Assembly (NCBI RefSeq): GCF_001642475.1
Contig: NW_019173985.1
Location: forward strand, 124,001 to 188,000
DNA: 64,000 bases
Reading direction: 5' to 3'
From: Fonsecaea monophora
Lineage: Eukaryota > Ascomycota > Eurotiomycetes > Chaetothyriales > Herpotrichiellaceae
In this document: positions 20,840 to 32,291 of the stretch, in pieces
Layout: every line of letters starts with the position of its first letter
Numbering within the stretch: the first letter of the stretch is position 1
Notes under the pieces: generated by a model
Seen by the model: the letters and a program-made list of their open reading frames with translations, nothing else
What the model was told of the DNA's origin: nothing
The model's database searches: none
Made by a program: the position numbers and the translations under genes

Positions 20840-21883
20840 GTTGTGTGCTCGGCGTATTTGTCTTGACGTCAAAGAAGGCGATATCAAATTGTCTCGGTGT
20901 GCGACTTTCCAGCCAAAAATGAAAAAAAATCTTGTCAATCATGAGACAGCAAAAAAGTGAAAAAAATTAAGAAATAAGAAATGTTAATATAACTGTACGT
21001 ATTTAAGCAGGAAAACACGCTAATAGCAGAAGTGACAGGTGTTTGTGTAACAGCTGAAAAGTGCAAGAGGTCACAATGGAGTGTTTGATTGACGGTGAGC
21101 AAATAGATTAGAAGTGAGGCAAAACTGCGCGCAATGGTTGTGTGGTGGCTACAATGAGCGACAAGAGGAAGAACAAGTGACACAACCTTCTTTCTAGCTA
21201 TTCGCCAGAAGTCTATGATCCACCTTGAGGATGCGACGAGGTGATAGGATGATAGGGATACGTGTAGTTGATGTTGAAGACACAGGGGAATAGAAGTTTT
21301 TATATCTGTAGTATACAAGGCACGGACTGGGGTGGGGGATGGAGTGTGCAAGCAAGGCGGCGATGGCAATCAATGGCAATGGCAATGAGAATGAGGAATG
21401 AAAGAACAGGAGCTCACAGCATTAATACTGCTATCCAATTCTCGGAAAAAAGTATTGTAGAAGTGATCTGTGTAACATTTATAGACCGTGTTCCAGGGAA
21501 TGCATATGAGACAAGACAGCCTTGAACCTCTCTCCCTCTACCCACGATCCAGAGAGGTTTAGAGAGTGTCTGGTCCTTTGAATCAAATCCACTATTTCGC
21601 CACATGCAGACTGACGGAACCATGCGTGCCATGTTGTTGTCGGGAATCTCCATATAATGTCGCCTTTCTCCAATTTGTAGGAAGAGTGGAAGAGAACCAT
21701 AGCCGATGCACGAGCGGACAAGTCCTTAGATCTCTTCTTCGCCTCTTGCCCTCGTATCATTCGGAGGAGATGAACCCAATCAACAACCAGCGAGAGGAGA
21801 GGAGCGTCCGACAAAACAAAAAGAAAAGAAATAATCATCTTCATGTGTGTCTTGTGTGTTGTAGATGATCAACTAAACTGCCC
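20840..21883. other. Divergent promoter region, SET gene / M20 gene
   Basis: A 1.04 kb region. The part next to the SET gene (about 20920-21000) is very A/T-rich with A runs on the plus strand. Some open frames exist (21479-21844 minus, 121 codons; 20935-21369 minus), but they match nothing I know and look like chance. No repeats noticed. Confidence 0.5.
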
Positions 21884-23606
21884 ATGTCCCTTGTCACGTC
21901 CTATTTTGACCTTGGTCGGAATCTAGGACTGCGATTGATCACAAGATCATCTCAGGCGTGCACATCCTCTTCATCTCCTATTTCAAGATCCTTTACTTCT
22001 TTCAACCCGGGAAGGTCTAACAGGTGGGTGAAGGTTCGGACGATCAGAAAAATGGCTGTAAATGGAACTCACGCGGTGAACGGCATCAATGGCACTCGAT
22101 CAAAGCATGACATATCTAGCTTGAAAGTCAATCAATCACGATTGATGGACGCCATCCACAGTGGCTGCAAGTATGGCGCTGCTCATCGATATGGAGAGTA
22201 AGTGTACAAGTCCCCAACCGCCCGACAGAGGAGTGGTCCTGATCTAGTGCTCTACCAGTGACCCTGTCGAGACTGGAATGGCAAGGCTCAGTCTCAACGA
22301 TGCGGATAAGGAGGTTCGAGACTGGTTTATGGGTGTCGCCCAGTCCTTGAATTGCAAGATAAGCGTTGACCAAATGGGAAACATGTTCGCTGTGAGGCCA
22401 GGAAAGAACTCAAAAGCCCCTCCGATCATGATGGGCTCACATCTCGACACTCAACCGACCGGCGGGAGATATGACGGTATCTTGGGCGTCACCTCTGGGA
22501 TTGAAGTCCTCAGGGTCTTGCACGAAAACAATGTCGAGACCGAAGGAAGTATTGGAGTGGTGAACTGGACCAACGAAGAGGGAGCGCGCTTTCCCATGAT
22601 GGCGGTGTCGTCTGGCGTCTGGGCTGAGGCTGTCCCTCTGGAAACAGCTTGGAATCTGCCCGAGGTGTCGCCTGGAGAGGATGGACACCGCAAGACAATG
22701 AAGCAAGAACTCGAAAGAATCGGATATCTTGGATCGCAACCCGCATCATACAAAGCATTTCCCATAGCAGCGCACTTCGAAGTCCACATCGAGCAAGGTC
22801 CCATATTGGAGGCAGAGAAAAGGAGAGTCGGAGTGGTCAAAGGTCAGTAACTGCTGAACATGTTAGCAGATTCCCGGCCTGACTGTGACAGGGGTGCAAG
22901 CGTTCAAATGGTTTGAAATCACGGTCAAGGGCCGAGATACCCACGCCGGAACCACCCCTTTCACTGCTAGGATGGACTCCATGCTATGCGCTGCGAAGCT
23001 GATTGTCGAGTCCAACGCCGTTGCAAAGAAACTCGGGGGTCTTGCGACAACTGGCATCCTGAACCAACAACCTGGGTCAATCAACACCATGGCTCACACA
23101 GTGACCTTCACGTTGGATATTCGACACACCGAGGACGCCAAACTCGCCGAGATCGAGGAGACATGTCGATCTGCGTTTGCGAGGATCGCAGAGAAAGAGA
23201 GCGAGAAAGGCTGCAAAGTGGAATGGAAGGAATTGGTGGATAGTCCAGCAGTCAACTTCCACACCGACTGTATCGCTGCCGTCGAAGCAAGCGCCAAAGA
23301 GGTCTGTCAAGACCTTCCCATGACAGCTGACGATGGACAATTGTGGAAATATATGATCAGTGGTGCTGGTCATGACAGCTGTTACACCAACCGTCGGTGT
23401 CCCACAAGCATGATCTTCACCGTCACCAAGGACGGAATCAGCCACAATCCAAAGGAATACTGCAGCCCAGAAGACTGGTAAGTCCGTTGTCTTTGCTTCA
23501 CCTCGTCACTTGCTGACAATCCGCCAGCACCATTGGTGCCCAAGTACTGCTCGGTGCGGTGCTGAGGTATGACAAATTGCGAGCCGACAGAGGAGATCTC
23601 GCCTGA
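21884..23606 (+). CDS. M20-family amidohydrolase (N-carbamoyl-L-amino acid hydrolase / beta-ureidopropionase / allantoate amidohydrolase type)
   Basis: Four exons (21884-22197, 22259-22842, 22892-23477, 23528-23606), 520 aa, with 50-60 bp introns. Metal and substrate motifs typical of this branch are visible: GSHLDTQPTGGRYDGILGV, TNEEGARFPMMAVSSG, HFEVHIEQGPILE, GRDTHAGTTPF, and GAGHDSCY with HNPKEYC near the end. Such enzymes hydrolyse carbamoyl amides of amino acids or ureido acids, for example in pyrimidine or purine breakdown, using a two-metal centre. The first 56 residues are rich in Ser and Arg with almost no acids, which could be a mitochondrial presequence. Alternatively translation starts at 22052 (MAVNGTHAVNG), giving a 464-aa protein. 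The exact substrate cannot be told from the sequence. Confidence 0.9.
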
Positions 23607-23904
23607 AGCCGGACACAGCAGAAAAGGAGACGGTCAAAAGACAGCTTGGAGTGGGGGATCGTGCCGAGTTGTAACATTCTTGAAAAGATATTGCTCTACT
23701 GGTTCTGTTGGCCGATCTTGTTGTCCCGAAATTGCCCATAGCCTCGCTCGTAGTGTCCCAGTTGTGCGCCTGTTGTATCAACGAAAATCTGTTATACAGT
23801 GTCCTCTATCACTGCCGTGCCCTGCTGAATACAGCTTCCGCCATAAGACGACACAGGTAATTCCAGACTACCGTGAATGCGGAAGGGAGTCCGGTCACTC
23901 AGCC

Positions 23905-25080
23905 TTATCGTCTCGGAGGCTTGACCTTGTCAGCCTTCTTCTCATCCTTAAGGCGCCTCAGTGTCGGACGTCCGACTTTATGCTCTGGCTTCTTCCCGTC
24001 CAGTTTTTCAACCTCTTTCTCCCATTTGGTAAAGTAGTATCTCATTTCGTCTTCGCAGTCACGCCTGTCGCTTTCTCTGCATCCTTTGAGATTCACCACC
24101 AAATCCCCCTCCTGCCACATGCTGTCGTGAGTGCGTGTGAGTCCCGTCGATGGGTCTTTCGACGGTGGTGTGGCGTAGTTGTAGGAGTTGATCCAGCGTT
24201 GCTCGATGAGCACCAGCTTGGCCAAGACTGTGGGGTGCCATTGGACTAGGTGCTCGAGGGCGTGGTTCTCAGCCTTTTGAAATGCATAAGCACGGTATAA
24301 AGGATCAAACCAGGCATCCAAGAAGTAATGGGCCCAATTGTCTGGCGTTTTTGTACTGAAGGGGGTATTGCGAAGGATGAACGAAGTATGGGCGAGGTTG
24401 TCCATATCTTGAGACAGAATTAGATGTGTGCGAGAAGGCTTGAGATGAGAGAAGGTATGGATAACTGAGTCTGGCGGCACGACAGGAATGTCCTTGAGCA
24501 TCAACGACTCGAGCGGTTGAAGGACGTGGGATTCTAAGGAGACTGAAGGATTCGTGATGAAGGCGTCGGCGGACAAGGACCAGAAAAAGGTGCTCGTGGC
24601 ATGCTCAGTCAATGCATGTCGCATTGCTGGTATCATCGACCAGGATAAGGGGGAAGGGTCCACGAGGCTGAAGTAGGTCGTCGTGTTGGTATAGAAGTTC
24701 TTGTATCCTGGATCGCAATCAGTTTACCATGTTCCAGTGTCTCCTCCATTCACGCAAGTTTTACCATGTCTCCTGGCGTAATCATCTCGATTTGCCTTGA
24801 CTATCCGCACATAATCTTCGCTCATTGTCGCATTGTCGAACACCGTGACGATGACAATGTCTTGGGGCCCTTCAATCGACGTTGCACCATCGTTATGTCC
24901 TCCTGTTAAATCGAGTGATAGAATGAACCGCACGACAAGGTACACTGTCAATATCCCTAGCACGATGTAGGCGCCCACTTGGAATTGCTTGCGCCGTCTC
25001 TGAGCTGCCGCAGTCAAATTACTGTTTCGAACGTAGGGAGGAGGATGGGATGTTTTGCGCGGGGGCAGCGCGAAGTGCAT
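23905..25080 (-). CDS. GT34 glycosyltransferase-like protein (galactosyl/alpha-1,6-mannosyltransferase, MNN10/MNN11/Gma12 family)
   Basis: Two exons (25080-24765 and 24707-23905) encode 372 aa; the junction restores YARRHGYKNFYT, a block typical of the family. It is a type II membrane protein: a basic Pro-rich cytosolic tail, a single transmembrane helix at about residues 35-55, then the luminal catalytic domain. Family motifs include IPAMRHALTEH and MWQEGDLVVNLKGC. The position of the metal-binding DXD reads LSADAFITNP, so the first Asp is Ser151 while Asp153 remains. Members sit in the Golgi and add hexoses to N-glycan outer chains. The altered DXD leaves activity uncertain; a structural role in a mannan polymerase-like complex is possible. 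The gene is convergent with the M20 gene (298 bp apart). Confidence 0.85.
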
Positions 25081-25689
25081 TTTGAGGTGCCTTGGGCCAA
25101 ATCGAGAGGTGAAGTCTCAAGAAGTTGCTCCGCAGGCCATTGTTCGTGCTCACATAATTGAAGTGAGGTCGCTGCGGCGGAAGAAGTGGTAGGGAGAAGT
25201 TCCCAAGGAGTTGGTTCGAGGTACTCGCTCCACATTCTCCGATGCCAGCCTCGTAGCCTCTCAGCCTTGCAGCCCTGCAGCCTTACGACGCCACAACTAT
25301 CTACATGCGCCCCTTGACAGAGAACTACGAATAATCTGAATTGAATAAACACACAAGACCAATGTTTTCTTGGGTAGCTGACTACAAGAACGAGCCGAAT
25401 TTGGTTCATCTCTGGGGTAAACTGATCTTGCTCTCTAGATTCCCAGTTAAAGTGAAAGTACTCTGATCACATCTCCTCCCTCTCTGACGCCAGCCCTCAG
25501 CTAATTCCCTTCAGCGTCACACCCGTGACTGTCATAAAGTTGCCTCAGCCCATCTGGCATTGCAGAATGTGTGCAGGGCCTGAAATCTCCCTGCTTCCTT
25601 CTCGAATCCGGATGGCAGCCTGTATTTGATAATGTCGTTTTGCAAACTGCGAAGGCGCGCTTGATTGGCATCATGGATGTAGCTTCAGG
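25081..25689. other. Intergenic region, 0.6 kb
   Basis: Promoter of the GT34 gene and 3' flank of the small secreted-protein gene (both minus strand). Nothing recognised. Confidence 0.5.
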
Positions 25690-26238
25690 TTATGGACAAT
25701 TCATGAATTGCCAGATAATCTCCGAATTTGACGTGACTTTGTAATTGATTGTGACGGGCAGCGTGAGATCGGCACCATCGTGGATGTTGAGAAGATGTAG
25801 GGTGGCCGGTTCTTGGGTCTGATCGCGTGCGAAATCCGAAGGTGCGTTGAGAATGAACTTGATGTCAAGAGAACCATAGCCCTCAGGGTCTGTTGGCTCG
25901 GGAGTCCCAGGACAGGTGTAGACAATATTGACGTTCTTCGATTTCTTGCCATCGTTGGCTGTGTTCGTGATGTACTTGTAGACAAGATTGCAATAGTTAC
26001 TGGTCTTGGCCTCGTCTCCGCGGTTCTTCACATTGATGTTCGCCTCATACGTCAAACCGCACTCCGGGCCGGCCATGTCAGGGTCGATGTTGAAGGTGAG
26101 AAGATCGTCATCGAGTGGGAGATCCAAAATCGTTTCGTTACGGACGACCAGGGCAGCTTCGAGGTGAGCCGGGATTGCGTGGGCCATGAGCAGGAAGGAA
26201 GTCATCGTTCCAAGAATGAGCTTTATGTTGACAACCAT
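25690..26238 (-). CDS. Small secreted protein, function unknown
   Basis: Intronless, 182 aa, start ATG at 26238. A hydrophobic N-terminal segment (IKLILGTMTSFLLMAHAIPA) fits a signal peptide, with likely cleavage near residues 22-25. The mature part is acidic, with four Cys (in AGPECGL, SNYCNL, YTCPGT and FMNCP) that could form two disulfides, and looks beta-rich. One N-glycosylation sequon (NET) is present. I recognise no family. Small secreted Cys proteins in filamentous fungi include cell-wall proteins and effector-like proteins, but nothing here assigns a role. The intact frame with a convincing leader argues that it is a real gene. Confidence 0.7.
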   Translation of the reverse strand: MVVNIKLILGTMTSFLLMAHAIPAHLEAALVVRNETILDLPLDDDLLTFNIDPDMAGPECGLTYEANINVKNRGDEAKTSNYCNLVYKYITNTANDGKKSKNVNIVYTCPGTPEPTDPEGYGSLDIKFILNAPSDFARDQTQEPATLHLLNIHDGADLTLPVTINYKVTSNSEIIWQFMNCP

Positions 26239-26543
26239 TCTGGATTCGAGTCCAACGTGGGACTAAGATGAAGGGCGAAGATCGATTCCGTATTGTCTGG
26301 TGTGGTCCAGAGGAGGAAGATCTTGCATGGGCCACGAGAAATTTGTACTCACAGATTGCACATTGAAGTGAAGCGTTTTCACTTCACTCGACGGAGACTC
26401 AGTCTGCTTGGTGAGACATTGCCATCTCAAGAGATTCAGTATTAGACGCAGCCGTTTTTCAACCTCGATCGTAGCTCTGTTACAACTTCTGGCGCTCAGT
26501 CTCTCTTCTTGCTTCAAGAAACATTAACTCGATTTCTCATGCT
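26239..26543. other. Short intergenic region
   Basis: A 305-bp gap between two minus-strand genes. It should hold the promoter of the secreted-protein gene. Nothing recognised. Confidence 0.4.
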
Positions 26544-27552
26544 TTACCAGATACCTGGAAGCATGGTAAACTTCTTCTTCTTGTATTTGTCACCGAACTC
26601 CTTGCGGTATCGTCGCTCCTTCTTTGCTGCCCATTGCCCCATCTGGACAACGGAGACAATAAGAAAGATGAGTACTCCCCAACTGAGACCACTTAGAAGG
26701 TAAACCCCAAGCCAAGAGGCAGTCTCCGTCATATAGTTGGGGCAGGTCACGAGATTGAACAAGAACCCTTGGGGGATGCCTCGTTCAGTCCCGCCCGAGC
26801 TTCGGAGCCCTTTCAAGATGAGATGTGTTTGAAGGTTCCCCAGTTCCCCAAGGAGGAAGATGATCATCCCGGGATAAAATAGTAGTGGGTTCGGCTCTTG
26901 TGCTGCTGCCGAGTATGGGGAATAGATGAACAATGCGATCATGAGGCCGGAGAGGATCCAGTAATGAAAACTGTTCTTGAAGATATTGCGGAGAGGCATG
27001 GTAGCAGCCGAGAAGCGATGAACAAACAACGTCTCCAGCTCCCGCTTGACGAAGTGCAAGCATATCAGCACACAGAGCACTTGTTGTAACTGCGACGACT
27101 CCTTGCTGGCAGATGGGTAGATGTACGGTCGTAGGAAAAGTATCACCGGATGTATCAGGATCGGCCCAGCATACTCCACCAGGAAGACCGTGCGCCATGC
27201 TATCTGTGTCCCGAGGTCTTTTACATGAATTGTGCTCTGGTCACGTAGCCCGGTCTGGTATATCGAGGTGTCCTTTGAGTTGGCCACAACGGTGCCATCG
27301 GAGCCCTTGGTCACGCGCAGCTGGTGAATCGAGTATTTGGTTCTGCGTGCAAGTTCAGAATACAAGTCGGCTGCGGAGGCGTCGGGTTTCAGATCGAGGG
27401 ACTCCGGCAGGGATTTGATGGGTTTCCCTACAAAATTGTGAGCAGGGATGCTGTCGAGGGGCAAGGGTCGGAAGTTTCTGTTCATGTCTTGGTGTCAACC
27501 AAATTTGCTTACCTCGAGGGCGTATTTGAAGTGTGATGGGTTTCGACGCCAT
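26544..27552 (-). CDS. tsc13: Very-long-chain trans-2-enoyl-CoA reductase (TSC13/TER)
   Basis: Two exons (27552-27513 and 27427-26544) encode 307 aa, close to the usual length of about 310. The junction gives IRPRG-KPIKSLPES, the conserved start of the ubiquitin-like N-terminal domain, followed by LRVTKGSDGT. The C-terminal membrane domain shows the steroid 5-alpha-reductase-type pattern with several hydrophobic helices and LVTCPNYMTETASWLG. The enzyme performs the last, NADPH-dependent step of each very-long-chain fatty-acid elongation cycle in the ER, feeding sphingolipid synthesis. The 85-bp intron itself contains an ATG (27485) in frame with exon 2, which makes a false unspliced 313-codon frame. 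It is head-to-head with the fatty-acid dioxygenase gene. Confidence 0.93.
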
Positions 27553-28234
27553 GTTGGGCGGCTGAGTTCCTGCGGCTGAGGGGACACGAGTCTTGGAAGG
27601 GCACCAAAGACGACGGGAGAGGACGACGGATGTGAAGGAGAAGCGACTTCAAGGAGACAAGCTGATTGCCATCGAATCACAGTCGCAAGGGAAATGCTGT
27701 TGCGGGTTGCGGCTTGCTGGTGGCAGATATTGTGGCATTCGAAAAATAAAGGCTGCGCGTTCAACAAACTAATGCGACTCTGGCATCTGGAGCTCTGATT
27801 TCCAACAGCAGCCGTCCATTGGATGAATCCCCCTTTTACGGCCCCGCTTTCCCCTTTTGACGGTTTTGCTTCTCAATGCGGCGCTATTCTTGTTGTGGCG
27901 GCTTCCTGGACCCTTTGGTTCCTTGGTTTCCTTACAGCCCGTTCAGCCGTACAAGGGGCTGGCTGGGAATGTGATCATGAGTACAAGTATGGAGTATGGA
28001 CCAGAGAAAAGTATTATTATAAGCGCTGCTCTTCCTTCTGCGCTGACCCGCCTCCTCTTCTGCTGATGGGACCGAGTAAGCAGATCAATGATCAGCCAGT
28101 ATATCACCTAGGGGGTATATCACAATTGTCCTCAGCCTCATCTCCGATCCTGTTCCTTGCTTGGATTCTTTTGGGTATAATTGCTCTACGGCTAGTCGTA
28201 ACTTGTCGACGTCTGTCACCCAGAGGCTTTCAAC
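27553..28234. promoter_or_regulatory. Bidirectional promoter, tsc13 / fatty-acid dioxygenase
   Basis: A 682-bp region between two divergent lipid genes. It includes an open frame of 152 codons from an ATG at 27823 that overlaps the dioxygenase start by 47 bases in another frame. If it lies on the transcript it would be an inhibitory upstream ORF. No clear binding-site repeat was found. Confidence 0.45.
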
Positions 28235-31200
28235 ATGCCATTGAGCTTGTCAAAACTGAAGGGTATGCTATGCATCCCTGAAAGCTCTGACAAATACTCA
28301 AAGGATGTAGGATTCAAGCCCGCCAAGGGGTCTCAGCCTGATAAGACGCCCGTTGTCGAAGAGCGACCTCGTACGAGCGACTCTAGCAGCTCTGCATCGA
28401 CCAGTGAAACCAAGAGGTCAGACCAGATCTTGGATGTGCTCAAGACCTTCAACTTGAAGAATCTCAGGACCGTCAAAGATGTCGCCTTACAGCAAATTGA
28501 CGGCGAGCCTATCGACGACAAGACATACCTTATGGAACGAATCATTCAACTAGTCGCGGATCTTCCTATTTCCAGCAGAACCAGCGCTACTCTGACCAAT
28601 GCGTTCCTGAACCAGCTGTGGACAGACCTGAAACATCCACCTCAATCATATCTGGGAGCCGATTACATCTATCGCAAGGCGGATGGGACCAACAACAATA
28701 TTCTTTGGCCGCATCTTGGGGCTGCAGGGCAGCCATATGCGCGAACAGTGCGTCCTCGGTTGATGCAGCCCGTTGCCAGGCCGGATCCTGGAGTCATCTT
28801 CGACAGTCTTCTGGCTCGCAAGCAGTTCAGGCCTCATCCCAACAAGATATCGAGCGTACTCTTCTATGTGGCCTCGATCATCATCCACGACATCTTTCAC
28901 ACAAATCACGATGACTATAGCATTTCTGATACTTCTTCCTACCTCGATTTGGCTCCTCTTTATGGCAATTCTGCAAAGGACCAGGAGGCTGTTCGGACCA
29001 TGCAGGGTGGAAAGCTGAAACCTGACTGTTTCTCAGATGTGCGGATTCTGGGCTTTCCTCCTGGCGTCGGCGTCCTTCTCATCATGTTCAATCGCTTTCA
29101 CAATCACATAGCAGAGAATCTTGCTCGCATCGACGAAAATGGCCGCTTCTCGAGGATTCTCAATCCACAAGGCAAGCCGAAGCCGCCTAACGCCGACAAG
29201 TTATATGATGAAGCATTGTTCCAGACGGCACGGTTGATCACCACTGGCCTCTACATCAACATTATCTTGAAAGACTACGTCAGAACAATTTTGAATCTGA
29301 ATCGAGTAGACTCGTTGTGGAACCTCGACCCGAGATCTGAGGAAGGCAACGCTATCTTTGGCCATAAGATTCCGGAAGCCACTGGGAATTCTGTATCGGC
29401 GGAATTTAATCTGGTCTACCGATGGCACTCCTGTGTCTCTGAGAGGGACGAACAGTGGACCAAGGAAGCTTACACCAAGCTATTCGGGCATCAATCATCG
29501 CTGTCCATGGGTCAGTTCCTCGGTGCACTCAATGATTGGGCCAAGAAGCTGAGCCCGGATCCGGCCAGGCGAGAGTTTGCAGGTCTTCAGCGCCGACCTG
29601 ACAACAAGTACCCCGACGAAGAGCTGGCAGCTATCTGGACTGCATCTGTCTCGGACGTAGCGGGTAGTTATGGTGCCCTCCATGTGCCTGAGATCCTGAA
29701 GAATGTGGAAGTGTTGGGTATTATTCAAAGTCGTTCTTGGAATCTGGCAAGCTTGAACGAGTTTCGAGAATACTTCAAGCTCGAGCCCCATAAGACGTTC
29801 GAAGATATCAATCCCGACCCTTTCGTCGTCGACCAGCTGCGTCGACTTTACGGCCACCCGGATAATGTCGAAATATACCCCGGCGTAGTCATCGAAGCGG
29901 CCAAGGAGCCCAAACTCCCTGGCAGCGGTTTGTGTACAAATTTCACCACCTCGCGAGCAATTCTTTCAGACGCTGTTGCGTTGGTTCGAGGAGACCGTTT
30001 CTATACCATTGACTATACCCCTGCCAATCTGACGAACTGGGGATTCAAACAGGCAGACTATGACTTGGCCATAAACAACGGATGTGTGTTTTATAAGTTG
30101 GTGTTGACTGCCTTACCCAACAGCTATCGGCAGGATTCAGTGTACGCGCACTACCCGCTGGTGATTCCGGAGGAAAATAAAGCGATCATGACCAAGCTGA
30201 AGAAGGCAGATTTGTACAGTTTCGACAAGCCAGATAATCTTCCTGCTGCCGTTGCCGTTAGCTCTTCCTCAGCTTGCAGGACTGTCGTGAGGAGTACGTC
30301 TGGTTTCCGTTCATCTTGGGACATGCAACTCTTCTCCTCTGGGCAGGAACTTCAGCATCATCGCGAAAAGGGTCTGATTGTCGCCCACAAGCTGCTCCAG
30401 ACGGAAGGACTGCAGGCTGCGGCAGACGCCTTCTACAAGGACGTCATCACTGCTCTGGTCCGGAAGAGTGCGTATCAGCTCGCAGGCTGTCAGCAGGTTG
30501 ACGTCGTTCGGGATGTTTTCAATGTTGCTCATGCGCAGTTCGCCGCAAACCTCTTCCTTCTGCCCTTAGGAGGTAAGGGGAAATCTCACGACAAATACGA
30601 TGAACATGATCTTATTGCCCTTCTTTCCGCCATCTATGGTTGTGCAAATGTGAAGCAACCTGATAGGCGTTTTGCTTTGATCAAGAAGAAACGAAAGGCG
30701 ATTCTGCAGCTCGCAGGGCGCTTGCAAGCGGAAGTGAGCAACGGCATCAAGGGTAATTTCAGCCTACACTCGCACTCGCCGGTACAGATTCGAAGCCTTG
30801 CAGCGCAGGCGATTCAGGAAGCCTCGAAGACTGGACTATCCTCGGCAGATATCGTGTGGACTCAACTGCTCCCGTTGGCAGCTTGGGTTTTCGTCAATCA
30901 GTCGCGAGTCTTTGCTGAGGTGCTCGATCACATTCTCGGCGCAAGAGACAGGAAACCAAGCATCGTGGAGCTGAAGCGGATGCTAGATCAAGAGGGCCCA
31001 TTATCGAGTAAGGCTGAGACCTACTTTCGCGAGATCTGTAGCGGTCGACCAGCTACCCCCATCTTCAGAGAGGCGACATCTTCGCAAATTGTGATCGACG
31101 GAGGGAAACAGCTTCAGGTGTCTGCAGGGCAGCGTATTCTCTGTGACACAGACAAGGTAAGTTAGGCTTTGCTTCAGCGAGAATGATGGCGCTAACTGCA

Positions 31201-31496
31201 AATGACAGGCTGCGGTGCATTGTGACAGCACCAAGTTATCTGATGCTGGACCAGGCCAGTCCCAGGATCCGCAGACCTCATCTGGAGACGAGGTTTCTCT
31301 TGGAGCTCGACTGAGCCTTGCATCGTTGGGATCGACCATGTCCGTTCTTTGCGGGCTTGAAGGGTTGACCAGAGCCGTAGGACCAACAGGCCAGCTTCGG
31401 CAACTGAACGAGGGTGACGTGGTAAACTATCTGAATGTCGAGGAGAGCATGGTACAGTCATACCCGGCGGCCTTGACGATCAAATGGCAAGGATGA
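28235..31496 (+). CDS. Ppo-type fatty-acid heme dioxygenase with degenerate P450 domain (PpoC / 10R-DOX-like)
   Basis: Two exons (28235-31156 and 31209-31496) encode 1069 aa. The N-terminal half is a cyclooxygenase-like heme peroxidase: distal His218 in IIIHDIF, TSSYLDLAPLYGN, and the proximal block EFNLVYRWHSC with Tyr395 (radical site) and His398 (iron ligand). The C-terminal half is a P450-like domain, with NQSRVFAEVLD in the I-helix region. At the heme-thiolate position the motif reads EVSLGAR, with Ser1004 where active P450s have Cys. Such proteins make hydroperoxides of oleic/linoleic acid that act as oxylipin signals controlling spore development. Loss of the Cys, also known for PpoC-type enzymes, predicts dioxygenase output without P450 isomerisation. 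The head-to-head neighbour is tsc13. Confidence 0.93.
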
Positions 31497-32291
31497 AGAG
31501 AATAGAGCTTGAGCCAGGGCTTGGTTGGATAGCTAGAAATACTTCGGAATGAGTGAAGCCAAACGGCTGCCTGTGGTGCTGAAGGTTTTGTAGCCTGACT
31601 GGGCGCTGTGGGCGTCTACTGGCCCCTCCTCAACCCCCCGGAAGACCCAGCCATTGGCAGATGCGGCTAGTACCTTGAGGGGAAGCGGCACGTCATTTCC
31701 CACTAGGGCCTCCAGGCCCAAGCGCGTCTAAAGTCAAGTAGTCGCCCGAACCATCTTCACTTGCCAGAAAGTGCGGCAGCACCCAAGCAGGCAGTGAAGC
31801 GCAGCACAAAAGAATCGACGCCACAAGACAGACAAGTTTCGGTTTTCATCTCTCCATCACCCCCAGTTGAGGCCTGCTTTACAACAAATCCTCATTCTTT
31901 TGTTTCAACGTCTTGCGTCCTTGCTCTCTGTACACTACTTTTACCTATTAATTTCGTCCTTGATTTCATCCTTGGAGAGGCCAGCTACTGGCCTGCGTCA
32001 GGGCATAGGTGATTGCGGCTTCATAATTCGCAACACCCTTGAACTTTCAACGAAACTTCAAGCACTCTTTCGCACACAAATTCTCCTGCCGATTCAGAAC
32101 AATCGCCTCTTCTTCTCTTCCTCACCGGAATTCAACAAACCCGCTCTTCCTGCCCGTATTGCTGTGCCAGCAATCCTGCCTCCCCAATATCGTGATCTTG
32201 GTCTCTCATCTGGAGATCAACTCTCGCAAGGCTGAACACAACCTCACTTTCTGATGCAACCTATGGTGCCGATTCACGGGGCTTAGTGAAG
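31497..32291. other. Intergenic region, 0.8 kb
   Basis: 3' flank of the dioxygenase and leader/promoter of TOM1. The region before TOM1 (about 31840-32170) is pyrimidine-rich on the plus strand, as in many fungal promoters. Nothing coding recognised. Confidence 0.5.

Noticed and set aside
21479..21844. 121-codon minus-strand frame as a gene
   Set aside because: No motif, lies in the divergent promoter region before the M20 gene, and has no support beyond being open.
27428..27512. Start of TSC13 at the ATG at 27485 (313-codon unspliced frame)
   Set aside because: It would replace the conserved N-terminus; splicing 27428-27512 restores IRPRG-KPIKSLP, the family start, so this ATG lies in the intron.
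27823..28281. 152-codon frame before the Ppo gene as a separate gene
   Set aside because: It overlaps the Ppo start in another frame and has no recognisable domain; kept only as a possible upstream ORF.
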